A stretch of 64,000 nucleotides of DNA from Bernardetia sp. (GCF_020630935.1 NZ_JAHDIG010000008.1:27363-91362); one strand, 5' to 3'; shown: positions 18,863 to 26,899, numbered from the stretch's first letter. The notes: generated by a model from the letters alone, not told the origin. Numbers and translations are program-made.

Positions 18863-19186
18863 TCATTTTACTTTTTTTACCCACGCCACAAACTTCTGCA
18901 TTTCTTCGGTTGCCATAAGCTTTTCTTTGGTATTGTATTTTTCGCCTAGTGTTTTCTCATCCCAAAACTTATGAATCGTAGAATGACATTTTCTACATAC
19001 CATAATTCCTCGTGTTTTCATTTCTTCTTTTCCAAACTTTCTTAAAAAAGGCTTTTTTCGGTGCATTTTTCTAGGAATAAGATGATGAAAACTAAGTCGT
19101 TTTTCTCGTTCGCAAAGCTCACATTTTTCTTCTTCTTCGTGTTCCAAATTCGGATACTTTGAATAGTCTATTTCGTAATCGTTCAT
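18863..19186 (-). CDS. HNH endonuclease domain protein
   Basis: 107 residues. A single HNH nuclease domain with structural zinc pairs CELC and CRKC, the core LSFHHLIPRKMHRKKP and the late His in CHSTIHKFWDEK. Such short stand-alone HNH proteins occur widely in Bacteroidota and may nick DNA in repair or restriction. No partner gene is next to it. It sits about 140 bp from the coaBC start, on the other strand. Confidence 0.82.
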   Translation of the reverse strand: MNDYEIDYSKYPNLEHEEEEKCELCEREKRLSFHHLIPRKMHRKKPFLRKFGKEEMKTRGIMVCRKCHSTIHKFWDEKTLGEKYNTKEKLMATEEMQKFVAWVKKVK

Positions 19187-19214
19187 TTTTCATAAAATTT
19201 TGATGATTATTTTC

Positions 19215-19237
19215 AACACTCTACAGAGTGTTCTACA
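19215..19237 (+). repeat. Short palindromic repeat, family 4, copy 1
   Basis: AACACTCT, ac, AGAGTGTT (19215-19232) followed by CTACA. A related copy lies at 30505-30526. Both sit in intergenic DNA just upstream of a minus-strand gene start or stop. Confidence 0.5.
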
Positions 19238-19325
19238 TTTTTAGAAACGCTTATTTTTTGTTTGAGGTTCTTTTTCGCTTATTTTTGTTATTGGTTCAAA
19301 GTAAATTATACACAAACTCTTCTCT

Positions 19326-20693
19326 ATGGCAACTGTTTCCACTTCTCATAACTCTACAAATCATTTAAAAAACAAAAAAATTCTTTTAGGTGTTTGTGGC
19401 AGCATTTCAGCTTACAAATCGGCTCTTTTGGTGCGTCTGTTAGTAAAACAAGGCTGTGAAGTTCAAGTAATCATGACAAAATCGGCAACTGATTTTATTA
19501 CTCCTCTCACACTTGCCACACTTTCCAAAAAACCTGTTTTGACTGAATTTATAAAAAATAAAGAAGGTGTTTGGAACAACCACGTCGATTTAGGACTTTG
19601 GGCAGATGTATTTGTTGTTGCACCAGCTTCTGAAAACACAATTGCAAAACTTGCCAACGGACTTTGTGATAATTTGCTTTCTGCGACATATTTATCAGCT
19701 CGCTGTCCTGTTTTTGTTGCTCCTGCAATGGATTTGGATATGTATCAGCATCCCTCAACGCTTCGAAATTTGGAATTTCTAAAAAGCTATGGCAACATCT
19801 TGATTGAAGCTACTCATGGAGAGCTTGCTAGTGGACTCGTTGGACAGGGAAGATTAGAAGAACCCGAAAATATCGTTAGTTTTTTGAATGACTTCTTTGA
19901 AAATTATAAGCAAGAAAAAGCTGTTACAAAAGAGATAGAACCTCCTTATTTGCCCCTCAAAGGTAAAAAAATCACACTTACAGCAGGAGCAACTCGTGAA
20001 GCCATTGACCCTGTGCGTTACCTTACCAATCATTCTTCTGGAAAAATGGGCTACGCCATTGCAACAGAAGCACAAAAATTAGGAGCAGAAGTTATGCTTA
20101 TTTCTAGCTCTAATTTAGAAGTGCCAGAAGGCGTAGAAATTACAAAAGTCGGTTCGGCAGATGAAATGCTTTTGGGCGTAGAAAATGTTTTTCAAGAAAC
20201 AGATATTTTCATTTTTGCTGCTGCTGTGGCAGATTATCGTCCGTTGGAAGTAGCGACACAGAAAATCAAGAAAAAAGAAGGCGTAGATAACATGGTTATT
20301 GAACTGACCAAAAATCCAGATATTGCTGCAACGATTGGAGGAAAAAAACAGAGTAGTCAGTTTTTGGTAGGCTTTGCATTGGAAACTAATAATGAATTAG
20401 AAAATGCAGAGTCAAAGCTCAAAAAGAAGAATTTGGATATGATTGTTCTTAATTCTTTGCAAGAAAAAGGTGCAGGCTTCGGACACGATACTAACAAAAT
20501 CAGCATTATTGATGCAAAAGGTAAAAAAGATTTTGAACTCAAATCAAAAACTGAAGTAGCAAAAGATATTTTGGAAACTATTATTGAAAAGTTAGACCTT
20601 AAGAAAAATCCAGTTTTGGAGGAAGAAAAGAAAGAAGAAGTCAAGAAACCAGTTCATAAGAAGTTTGAAATCAATAAGGAAGAGGAGTTTTAG
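19326..20693 (+). CDS. coaBC: Bifunctional phosphopantothenoylcysteine decarboxylase / phosphopantothenate-cysteine ligase
   Basis: 455 residues. It catalyses two steps of coenzyme A synthesis. The ligase joins cysteine to 4'-phosphopantothenate, then the flavoprotein decarboxylates the product. The CoaC half (about 17-195) has GVCGSISAYKSALLVRLL, ENTIAKLANGLCDNLLSA and PAMDLDMYQHPSTLRN. The CoaB half (about 210-415) has TAGATREAIDPVRYLTNHSS, FAAAVADYRP and the mobile flap lysines. An additional ~40-residue Lys/Glu-rich tail (EEEKKEEVKKPVHKK) is not part of the known fold. It is followed closely by two small genes on the same strand. Confidence 0.96.
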   Translation: MATVSTSHNSTNHLKNKKILLGVCGSISAYKSALLVRLLVKQGCEVQVIMTKSATDFITPLTLATLSKKPVLTEFIKNKEGVWNNHVDLGLWADVFVVAPASENTIAKLANGLCDNLLSATYLSARCPVFVAPAMDLDMYQHPSTLRNLEFLKSYGNILIEATHGELASGLVGQGRLEEPENIVSFLNDFFENYKQEKAVTKEIEPPYLPLKGKKITLTAGATREAIDPVRYLTNHSSGKMGYAIATEAQKLGAEVMLISSSNLEVPEGVEITKVGSADEMLLGVENVFQETDIFIFAAAVADYRPLEVATQKIKKKEGVDNMVIELTKNPDIAATIGGKKQSSQFLVGFALETNNELENAESKLKKKNLDMIVLNSLQEKGAGFGHDTNKISIIDAKGKKDFELKSKTEVAKDILETIIEKLDLKKNPVLEEEKKEEVKKPVHKKFEINKEEEF

Positions 20694-20697
20694 AAAG

Positions 20698-21195
20698 ATG
20701 GAAAGATTTACGAATGATAGAAATCAGTTCGTTGAAGCCATAGAAAACGAGCTGATGGAATATGAAAAACAAAAAGATTTTGAGCATTTGTTTACTTATG
20801 TAGAAGTTCCTTTTTTCCTACGTTATGCTTTTTCTTATGCTTTATGGTTTGATAAAAATAACTCAAAGTATTTTTTGAAGAGAAAAGAATGGAATGCAAA
20901 ATATGACCATTCAAGATTTGATAAAGGAATATACAATTTAGATAGGCTAGCAATCATTGAAAATGAAGTATCTTTAAATGACACAGACAGAGCGTATTTT
21001 GACAAAGTAGAATGGACATTATTAAACACCATAGACTTTGAAGGAATCGTATTAGACGGTCTGACGTGTAAACTTCGAATAGGAAAAGAGAATAAAACTT
21101 TGGTATGGAATCCTGATAGTAAGATGAATAATAAACTAAAAGAATTAGTGTATCTTATACGAAATTGGAAGAGAAAATTTGATGATTTTAAATAA
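20698..21195 (+). CDS. Hypothetical protein
   Basis: 165 residues from the ATG at 20698, four bases after the coaBC stop. The frame continues upstream into coaBC, but that overlap is unlikely to be used. The protein is mixed alpha/beta, charged and soluble, with no signal peptide and no motif I recognise (for example FEHLFTYVEVPFFLRYAFSY, TLVWNPDSKMNNK). Its position suggests co-transcription with coaBC and the DinB-like gene downstream. Confidence 0.7.
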   Translation: MERFTNDRNQFVEAIENELMEYEKQKDFEHLFTYVEVPFFLRYAFSYALWFDKNNSKYFLKRKEWNAKYDHSRFDKGIYNLDRLAIIENEVSLNDTDRAYFDKVEWTLLNTIDFEGIVLDGLTCKLRIGKENKTLVWNPDSKMNNKLKELVYLIRNWKRKFDDFK

Positions 21196-21204
21196 AAATA
21201 TAAA

Positions 21205-21726
21205 ATGACTAAACAACAACTAATCGACCAAATTTGTGAACATCATTATGCTTTTATTGACTATGTCAGTACGCTAAGTGATGAAGATTTTGAAAAATCC
21301 ATTCAAGACAAATGGACAGCAGGGCAGCAAGTAGAACACATGATAAAATCTGTCAAGCCTATCACGCAAGCATTTCTACTTCCTAATCTTCTGCTTAAAG
21401 TCGTAATTGGTAAATCTAATCGTGAAGGACGTTCTTATGATGAAATAGTAGCAAAATACCATCAAAAGCTAGAAGAAGGAGGAAAAGCGCCCAATCGTTT
21501 TGTTCCCAATAAAATAAGCGCAAATCAAAAAGGCTCTCTCTTAAAATCCTTGAAGAAAGTAACTTTTACATTAAGCACTCAAGTAGAAAATTTCTCAGAG
21601 GAGGAATTAGATACGTTGCTACTGCCTCATCCTTTGCTTGGCAAACTTACGCTACGTGAGATGATGTATTTTACCGTTTATCACGTACAACATCACCATC
21701 AAAAAACCATAGAAAATCTCAGATGA
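21205..21726 (+). CDS. DinB-like / DUF1569-type four-helix protein
   Basis: 173 residues, all helical by pattern, with the metal-ligand histidines of the DinB superfamily: His45 in QQVEHMIKSV and the cluster TVYHVQHHHQKTIENL at the C-terminus. Members bind a divalent metal and include bacillithiol and mycothiol transferases, but most are uncharacterised. It starts nine bases after the preceding gene's stop, so it probably ends the coaBC operon. Confidence 0.8.
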   Translation: MTKQQLIDQICEHHYAFIDYVSTLSDEDFEKSIQDKWTAGQQVEHMIKSVKPITQAFLLPNLLLKVVIGKSNREGRSYDEIVAKYHQKLEEGGKAPNRFVPNKISANQKGSLLKSLKKVTFTLSTQVENFSEEELDTLLLPHPLLGKLTLREMMYFTVYHVQHHHQKTIENLR

Positions 21727-21764
21727 AAGACATAGAGATTTGAAATAGCTTTCAATTAAAATCA

Positions 21765-21772
21765 TAACTTTG
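21765..21772 (+). promoter_or_regulatory. -7 box of the MBOAT gene promoter (TAACTTTG)
   Basis: Perfect TAnnTTTG consensus with an upstream TTTG at 21739-21742 (22-bp spacing), a good fit to the Bacteroidota -33/-7 pair. The expected start site is about 45 nt before the ATG at 21827. Confidence 0.6.
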
Positions 21773-21826
21773 CAGTTCATTATTCTTAACAATCATTTGG
21801 CTTAGATAGATAATTTCTCTGTTTTT

Positions 21827-23344
21827 ATGGTCTTCAACTCGTGGGAGTTTGCACTCTTTTTTCCCTTTGTCATTTTTTTATTCTTTGCTTTTCCTTTTCG
21901 TTATAGATGGATAATCTTGCTAGTAGCGAGTTATGTATTTTACATGGCGTGGAGAGTAGAATATATTTTACTACTTATTTTTTCTACTTGTATTGACTAT
22001 TGGGCAAGCAACCAAATGAGTAAAAAAAGTACTAAAAATGAACGAAAGCCATATCTCTATGTCAGTATTTTATCTAACCTAGGGCTTTTGTTTAGTTTCA
22101 AATACCTTGATTTTTTTGCTTCTAGCTTTAATTATGTTTTTCCTTCTACTTTACAGATTCCATTGATGCATCTTGTGTTGCCTATGGGAATTTCATTTTA
22201 TACTTTTCAAACGCTTAGTTATTCTATTGATGTATATAATGGAGAAATAAAAGCTGAAAAACACCTTGGTATTTTTGCTGTCTTTGTCTCTTTTTTTCCA
22301 CAACTCGTAGCAGGTCCGATTGAAAGAGCTTCCAATTTACTTCCCCAATTTAGAGAAAAGCATTTTTTTGATGAAAAACGAATTAAGTTGGGTTTACAAC
22401 TTATGGCGTGGGGGTTTTTCAAAAAATTGGTTATTGCTGATAGAGTAGCTATTGTAGTTAATCAAGTTTATAACAGTCCTTCTGACTTTTCAGGTCTTAG
22501 TATTTGGATAGCTTCTATTTTATTTGCTTTTCAAATTTATTGCGATTTTTCTGGATACTCTGATATTGCTATTGGTGCTGCACAAGTAATGGGCTATAAT
22601 TTAATGAAAAACTTTGACCGTCCTTATTTTTCAAAATCCATTTCAGAGTTTTGGAAGAGATGGCATATTTCACTCTCTAGCTGGTTTAAAGATTATGTTT
22701 ATATACCATTAGGAGGTAATCGTACAGTAAAATGGCGTTGGTACTACAATTTGTTTATTACCTTTCTTATTAGTGGGGTATGGCACGGAGCAAACTGGAC
22801 TTTTGTCATTTGGGGAGCTTTGCATGGCTTTTATCTCATTGCAGCCCTACAGATTCAACCTATTAGTAATTGGATTTATTCTAAGTTTTCTATCTCCAAA
22901 GAAAGTCTTTTTTATAAATTTTTCCATATCAGCATTACATTTTTTTTAGTCTTGGTGGCTTGGGTATTTTTTAGAGCTAATAATGTTTCTGATGCTTTTC
23001 TGATTTTGGAAAAAAGTGTGGAAGGTAATTTTTTAGCTCAAATCAAAGACCTTTTCTTGCCTTTCAAAGAAACTTTTATCAGATTTTCTACGGCTTATCT
23101 GAAAAGCGACCTTACCTTACAAAACCAAAATTTAGGAATCAAATTTTATGAGTTTTTGATAACTCTTTTTGGGCTTTTTATTATGGAAACAGTGCACTTT
23201 CTACAGAGAAACCATTCTCTAAGAGAAGAAATTTCAAAACTACATTGGATTCTACGATGGGGACTATATTATGCTTTTATAGCTTCTATTATCTTCTTGG
23301 GCAGTTTTGGAGAGGCTTCTACATTTATCTACTTTCAATTCTAA
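21827..23344 (+). CDS. MBOAT family O-acyltransferase (AlgI/DltB-like)
   Basis: 505 residues with about ten membrane segments. The family moves acyl groups, usually acetyl, to exported polysaccharides. Motifs: PMGISFYTFQTLSYSIDVY, FFPQLVAGPIERASNLLPQF, FWKRWHISLSSWFKDYVYIP and LISGVWHGANWTFVIWGALH. The two His residues in RWHIS and VWHGAN are the conserved catalytic pair of AlgI-type enzymes. The next gene starts within 10 bases of its stop and encodes an SGNH-like protein. That is the usual two-part arrangement of AlgI with an AlgJ/AlgX-like extracytoplasmic transferase. The glycan target is unknown. Confidence 0.93.
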   Translation: MVFNSWEFALFFPFVIFLFFAFPFRYRWIILLVASYVFYMAWRVEYILLLIFSTCIDYWASNQMSKKSTKNERKPYLYVSILSNLGLLFSFKYLDFFASSFNYVFPSTLQIPLMHLVLPMGISFYTFQTLSYSIDVYNGEIKAEKHLGIFAVFVSFFPQLVAGPIERASNLLPQFREKHFFDEKRIKLGLQLMAWGFFKKLVIADRVAIVVNQVYNSPSDFSGLSIWIASILFAFQIYCDFSGYSDIAIGAAQVMGYNLMKNFDRPYFSKSISEFWKRWHISLSSWFKDYVYIPLGGNRTVKWRWYYNLFITFLISGVWHGANWTFVIWGALHGFYLIAALQIQPISNWIYSKFSISKESLFYKFFHISITFFLVLVAWVFFRANNVSDAFLILEKSVEGNFLAQIKDLFLPFKETFIRFSTAYLKSDLTLQNQNLGIKFYEFLITLFGLFIMETVHFLQRNHSLREEISKLHWILRWGLYYAFIASIIFLGSFGEASTFIYFQF

Positions 23345-23353
23345 GTGTATGTT

Positions 23354-24283
23354 ATGAAAACAGTAATTAAAATATCACTTCTCGTTTTACCTTTTATTTT
23401 GTTTTACACGATTGGGTTATTTTTTTTAGACTCACACCTTAGAAAAGATAATTATTTGTATGGTAGTTTAAATAAGCGAGAAAGATTAGAAAATGTATCT
23501 TCTCCAAAAATGGTTTTTGTAGGTGGTTCTAGCATGGCATTTGGCTTAGATAGCAAGAAAATAGAAGAACAACTTGATTATTCTGTTGTCAATATGGGTT
23601 TACACGCAGATGTCGGTCTAAAATATATGCTATTAGAGATTGAAGATGAGATGAAAGAGGGAGATGTTATTGTACTTGGAGCAGAGTATGAACAATTTTT
23701 AAATTACTTTTATGGTGGACAGCCTTTAGTTGCTTTATCTTTTGACATTAATAAAGATTATTATAAGTTTTTCGACTTCTCAAGCTATTCAGAACTTTCA
23801 AGTTCAATTCATAAATACACTCTAAAAAAAGTGGCTCATAGCGTATTGAAGAGTTCAAATAGTGGGCAAGTCTCTGAAATATATTCGTTAAATTCATTTA
23901 ACCCTTACGGAGATGTGGTATCTCATTGGAATAAAAGCCCTAAAGAATATATATACAATTTTAAAATGCAGCCCAATATCAGCAATGATGCTTTTTTATT
24001 TTTGAAAAAATTCAAAAATAGAATGAATAAAAAAAATATAACTCTCATAATTATACCTCCCATCATTCAAGATTCACAGTTTAGGTTAAATGAGAAAATT
24101 ATTAAAAAAATAAACAATAAACTGGAGGAAGAAAGTTTAGATTATTCTAGCCCTTATTCGAAATATGTATTTGCTGACTCATTATTTTTTGATTCCCCTT
24201 ATCATTTGAACAGAAAGGGAATTGATATACGTATGAAACATCTTATTTTTGATATAAAAAAGCATCTAAATACTGCAAACTAA
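23354..24283 (+). CDS. SGNH/AlgX-like membrane-anchored protein, partner of the MBOAT enzyme
   Basis: 309 residues from the ATG at 23354. A GTG at 23345 abuts the previous stop and is less likely. One N-terminal transmembrane helix (IKISLLVLPFILFYTIGLFF) is followed by an exported domain. It has the SGNH block I motif FVGGSSMAFGLDS (nucleophile Ser in GGSS), and the C-terminal SPYHLNRKGIDIR holds the expected Asp/His region. This suits the second step of polysaccharide O-acetylation. Spacing to the MBOAT gene indicates an operon. Confidence 0.78.
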   Translation: MKTVIKISLLVLPFILFYTIGLFFLDSHLRKDNYLYGSLNKRERLENVSSPKMVFVGGSSMAFGLDSKKIEEQLDYSVVNMGLHADVGLKYMLLEIEDEMKEGDVIVLGAEYEQFLNYFYGGQPLVALSFDINKDYYKFFDFSSYSELSSSIHKYTLKKVAHSVLKSSNSGQVSEIYSLNSFNPYGDVVSHWNKSPKEYIYNFKMQPNISNDAFLFLKKFKNRMNKKNITLIIIPPIIQDSQFRLNEKIIKKINNKLEEESLDYSSPYSKYVFADSLFFDSPYHLNRKGIDIRMKHLIFDIKKHLNTAN

Positions 24284-24310
24284 TTTCAAATTATAAAGCT
24301 AAATCATTGA

Positions 24311-24463
24311 ATTTCTATTGCAATTTCAAAGGGTTATACTGTTCGTGTCAGTGGAAGCAAAAAACAAGAGGGAGTAATTCCAGATATTGTTATTGAAGAT
24401 TATTTATTAGATGAAGAAGATGAGATTTTGGACGAACTCTTAGAAAGAATTAAAAATAAGTAA
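24311..24463 (+). pseudogene. 3' remnant of an S41 (CtpA-like) protease gene
   Basis: A 50-codon open frame follows an in-frame TGA at 24308 and ends at TAA 24461-24463. The product reads ISKGYTVRVSGSKKQEGVIP and DIVIEDYLLDEEDEILDELL. Its GVIPDIVI core is the strand after the catalytic Lys region in S41 proteases (compare LKGVVPDITLPD in the intact protease at 11893-14178). No start codon, PDZ domain or catalytic residues remain, so this is a truncated tail. It lies immediately upstream of REP-like repeats and the IS110 element. The family call rests on this short segment. Confidence 0.6.
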
Positions 24464-24538
24464 GACAAAAAATGTAATCTGAGCTTGCATATAAAAAGGT
24501 CAGTTTACCAACATAAAAGTTAAACTGCATCAAAAGTA

Positions 24539-24567
24539 TGTCGGTACTGCCCTATTGGGCTGACCTA
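24539..24567 (+). repeat. REP-like palindrome, copy B1
   Basis: TGTCGGTACTGCCCTATTGG then GCTGACCT. The hairpin GCCC TATT GGGC is flanked by GGT and GACC. It is in inverted orientation to copy B2, 11 bp downstream, so the two form a pair. Confidence 0.65.
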
Positions 24568-24578
24568 ATTGGAAAATA

Positions 24579-24595
24579 AGGTCAGTCTCGTAGAG
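24579..24595 (-). repeat. REP-like palindrome, copy B2, left part (split by IS110)
   Basis: AAGGTCAGTCTCGTAGAG matches the reverse complement of the intact repeat at 59192-59236 up to its middle. The match resumes at 25885 after the insertion sequence. Confidence 0.75.
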
Positions 24596-24679
24596 CCTTT
24601 AGGTTTGTATTTATTATAGCAAGTTGTAAAGTACATACTTTTTTCTTTTTTTGTAATAAAGAAAAAACGTGGTAGAAAA

Positions 24680-24800
24680 GTAGGCGAATTATCGCTAGAG
24701 GTAGACAGAAAGGTCTATGGTCTGAACAAATCCTGCTTTTCATTTACCTGTAAGGTTCAACTAACATTTTGAGTTTATAGGCTCGTTAGCAAGGTTTTAA
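24680..24800 (+). ncRNA. Candidate IS110 bridge RNA (core region)
   Basis: This lies in the non-coding left end of the element. A first loop has TAGAG (24696-24700), a hairpin TAGAC/GTCTA (24702-24717) and GGTCTG (24719-24724). TAGAG equals the left half of the target, and GGTCTG is the reverse complement of the right half, CAGACC. A second loop has CTAACATT (24761-24768), identical to the last eight bases of the element (25877-25884). AAGG (24791-24794) follows, complementary to CCTT at its left end. This matches the target-loop / donor-loop order of bridge RNAs described for IS621. The RNA ends are not defined, and the donor right guide is short (4 nt). Confidence 0.6.
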
Positions 24801-24859
24801 ATAACACAGATTTTTCCACGTCTTTTACTGATTTATCTTCCATAAAACTACTATCGATT

Positions 24860-25873
24860 ATGCTCAATTACAAATACTTTGTTGGCGTAGATGTAAGTAA
24901 ATCTACTTTGGACATCGCACTTTATCAAGGTCAGCACTACCTAAGTCATCATCAAATAAAAAACGAGGTCTCCTCTATAGAAACTTATTTTGCTAACCTA
25001 TCTTCTACTTACTCTGACTTTACTCCTTCTCAAGTCTTACTATGTTTAGAGAATACGGGCAGGTACATGAACTTTCTACTTTCTTCACTAAGTAGTCAGT
25101 CCTATTGCATTTGGATAGAAAATGCTTATTCTATTAAACATTCATTAGGTCTACGAAGAGGTAAAAACGATAAAGTAGATGCGATGAGAATAGGAGAGTA
25201 TGCTTCTCGCTTTTCTGATAAAGCACTTTTATATAAGGCTAGTAGCCTCTCTGTTCGAAAACTAAAGGCAATGCAATCTGTAAGAAGTCAGCTTGTAGAA
25301 AGTAGAAAAAGACTACTTACTGACCTCAAAGAAGCACAGAAATATGACCAAAAAGAACTTTATCACATCAAAAAGAAAGCTACTTATCGGACACTCAAAG
25401 CATTAGATAAAGATATTGAAAGTGTTGAAAAACAACTAGAACAAGTTATAAAGGAAGATACCCAACTTACTCGTATCATGAAGATACTCTGTTCTATACC
25501 AGGTATTAAAAAAGTAACTTCTATTGCTCTAATTATTGTTACAGAAGCATTTACTAAGTTTGAGTCTGCTAAACAATTAGCCTGTTATTGTGGAGTAGTA
25601 CCCTTTGAAAATCGTTCAGGAACTAGTCTTAGAAAAAAAAGTAGTGTCTCCAAAAAATCTGACAGAAAGATGAAAGCACTATTAACCCTTTGTGCCAGAT
25701 CCATTACACGAACAAAGGGAGAACTAAACGACTACTATCAAAGAAAACTAAAAGAGGGAAAAGAAAAAATGGTCATTTTAAATGCTATTCAAAACAAACT
25801 TATTCTTAGAGCCTTTGCTTTAGTAAGAGATAATAGAATGTATGAAAATAAATATCAAAATAAAGTTGCATAA
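24860..25873 (+). CDS. IS110-family transposase (DEDD recombinase)
   Basis: 337 residues, full length for the family. The N-terminal RuvC-like DEDD domain shows Asp11 (FVGVDVSKSTLD), Glu64 (CLENTGRY), Asp104 and Asp107 (GKNDKVDAMRIGEYA). A coiled-coil stretch spans about 135-205. The C-terminal Tnp domain shows CSIPGIKKVTSIALI, ACYCGVVPFENRSGTSL and MKALLTLCARS. The Ser of NRSGTS (Ser253) aligns with the catalytic serine of this family. IS110 enzymes excise a circular form and reinsert it at sites chosen by a bridge RNA. The ATG at 24860 is preceded by the non-coding left end, and only 11 bp follow the stop. Confidence 0.95.
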   Translation: MLNYKYFVGVDVSKSTLDIALYQGQHYLSHHQIKNEVSSIETYFANLSSTYSDFTPSQVLLCLENTGRYMNFLLSSLSSQSYCIWIENAYSIKHSLGLRRGKNDKVDAMRIGEYASRFSDKALLYKASSLSVRKLKAMQSVRSQLVESRKRLLTDLKEAQKYDQKELYHIKKKATYRTLKALDKDIESVEKQLEQVIKEDTQLTRIMKILCSIPGIKKVTSIALIIVTEAFTKFESAKQLACYCGVVPFENRSGTSLRKKSSVSKKSDRKMKALLTLCARSITRTKGELNDYYQRKLKEGKEKMVILNAIQNKLILRAFALVRDNRMYENKYQNKVA

Positions 25874-25884
25874 TCCCTAACATT

Positions 25885-25917
25885 CAGACCGACAAAAAAA
25901 GGGCAAAATAGTTTTTA
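25885..25917 (-). repeat. REP-like palindrome, copy B2, right part (split by IS110)
   Basis: CAGACCGACAAAAAAAGGGC followed by AAAATAGTTTT. Read on the minus strand it matches 59192-59218 (aactattttgctctttttgtcggtctg) apart from a few bases. It is the other half of the target repeat, displaced by the insertion. Confidence 0.75.
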
Positions 25918-25928
25918 TATTGGTATAA

Positions 25929-26873
25929 CTACGCTTTAGGCAAAAATACTTCTGCCATCATACACCTTGCACTTCCCCCTCCGAGGGCTTCGATAGTATC
26001 TAAAGAACTGCTCAAAATTTCGCAATATTTCTCAATTCTTTCTACTTGACTTTCATTTAACGACTGATGAGCAGCTGCTGACATCACAAGATAAGATTTG
26101 CCATCTGTTCCATTTACCTGCAACATATTTCCTGCAAAATGATGCTTTTGCTCTTCGCTAATTTCGATGATTTTTTTGCCTGTTTTTTCTAAACTTTCAA
26201 TGACATTTTTTCTTTCTTCCAAATCATCAATAGAATCAGCACATAAAATGGCAAACTCATCTGCAACACACATCATTACATTGGTGTGATAAATAGGCAA
26301 CCTTTTACCATCTACGGTTTGATTCGCTGTAAATTTAATGGCAGTATAGCCAAATTTTTCACAGAAATCTTCTAAAACTTTTTCATCTGTTCGCACTGAA
26401 ATAGCTGCATAAACGAGCTTGTTTGGTCTGTCCAAAATCATACTACCTGTGCCTTCCAAAAAAAGTCCTTCAGCTTCATAGTCTGAAAAATCTATCACAT
26501 TTTTTATTTTCAAACCTTCTTGGCTTTGTAATTTTTCTAAAATATCTGGTCGTCTTTCCAGTCTTCTATTTTCTGCAAACATAGGATATAAACCAACTTT
26601 TCCATCTGAATGAAAAGAAACCCAGTTGTTTGGAAAGATAGAGTCTGGCGTGCTTGGAGTGAGTGTGTCTTCTATTACAATGACATTGATTTTTTTAGTT
26701 CTTAGTTTTTCTACAAATTGGTCAAACTCTGTAATGGCTTTTGATTGTATTTCGGATTCGCTTAGTCCAGCTATAGCTTTTTGGTAATAATTATTTACGG
26801 CTGTTTGTTCATTAAACATAAATTTGACAGGACGAATCATCATTAGTGTAGAAGTGCTTTGTTGGTTTGTCAT
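25929..26873 (-). CDS. ctlX: CtlX-type citrulline/arginine-modifying hydrolase (amidinotransferase fold)
   Basis: 314 residues. The pentein-fold family that includes CtlX acts on the guanidino or ureido group of arginine-type substrates. Motifs: MMIRPVKFMFNEQTAVNNYY at the start, FPNNWVSFHSDGKVGLYPMF with the substrate-binding Asn-Asn-Trp, LEGTGSMILDR, and the catalytic Cys in GGGSARCMMAEVF near the C-terminus. It lies 26 bp downstream of a second pentein gene on the same strand. Together they suggest an arginine or methylarginine breakdown unit. No ornithine carbamoyltransferase or carbamate kinase is nearby. Confidence 0.85.
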   Translation of the reverse strand: MTNQQSTSTLMMIRPVKFMFNEQTAVNNYYQKAIAGLSESEIQSKAITEFDQFVEKLRTKKINVIVIEDTLTPSTPDSIFPNNWVSFHSDGKVGLYPMFAENRRLERRPDILEKLQSQEGLKIKNVIDFSDYEAEGLFLEGTGSMILDRPNKLVYAAISVRTDEKVLEDFCEKFGYTAIKFTANQTVDGKRLPIYHTNVMMCVADEFAILCADSIDDLEERKNVIESLEKTGKKIIEISEEQKHHFAGNMLQVNGTDGKSYLVMSAAAHQSLNESQVERIEKYCEILSSSLDTIEALGGGSARCMMAEVFLPKA

Positions 26874-26899
26874 TCCATTTATTTTATGAGGTTATAATT

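Larger units (their letters stand above)
24596..25884 (+). mobile_element. IS110-family insertion sequence
   Basis: About 1289 bp. Both ends were set by comparison with the uninterrupted repeat at 59192-59236. Its reverse complement reads GTAGAGCAGACCGAC, whereas here GTAGAG (ending at 24595) and CAGACCGAC (starting at 25885) are separated by the element. One base (C, 24596) is ambiguous. There are no terminal inverted repeats and no target duplication, as expected for IS110. The layout is a 264-nt left end, one transposase gene, and an 11-nt right end. This is the IS110 subgroup layout, which places the bridge RNA in the left end. The element looks intact. Confidence 0.85.

Noticed and set aside
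24494..24527. Hairpin CAGTTTA/TAAACTG upstream of the IS110 as a possible insertion-sequence end
   Set aside because: It lies outside the boundary set by the empty-site comparison, and IS110 elements do not carry terminal inverted repeats.
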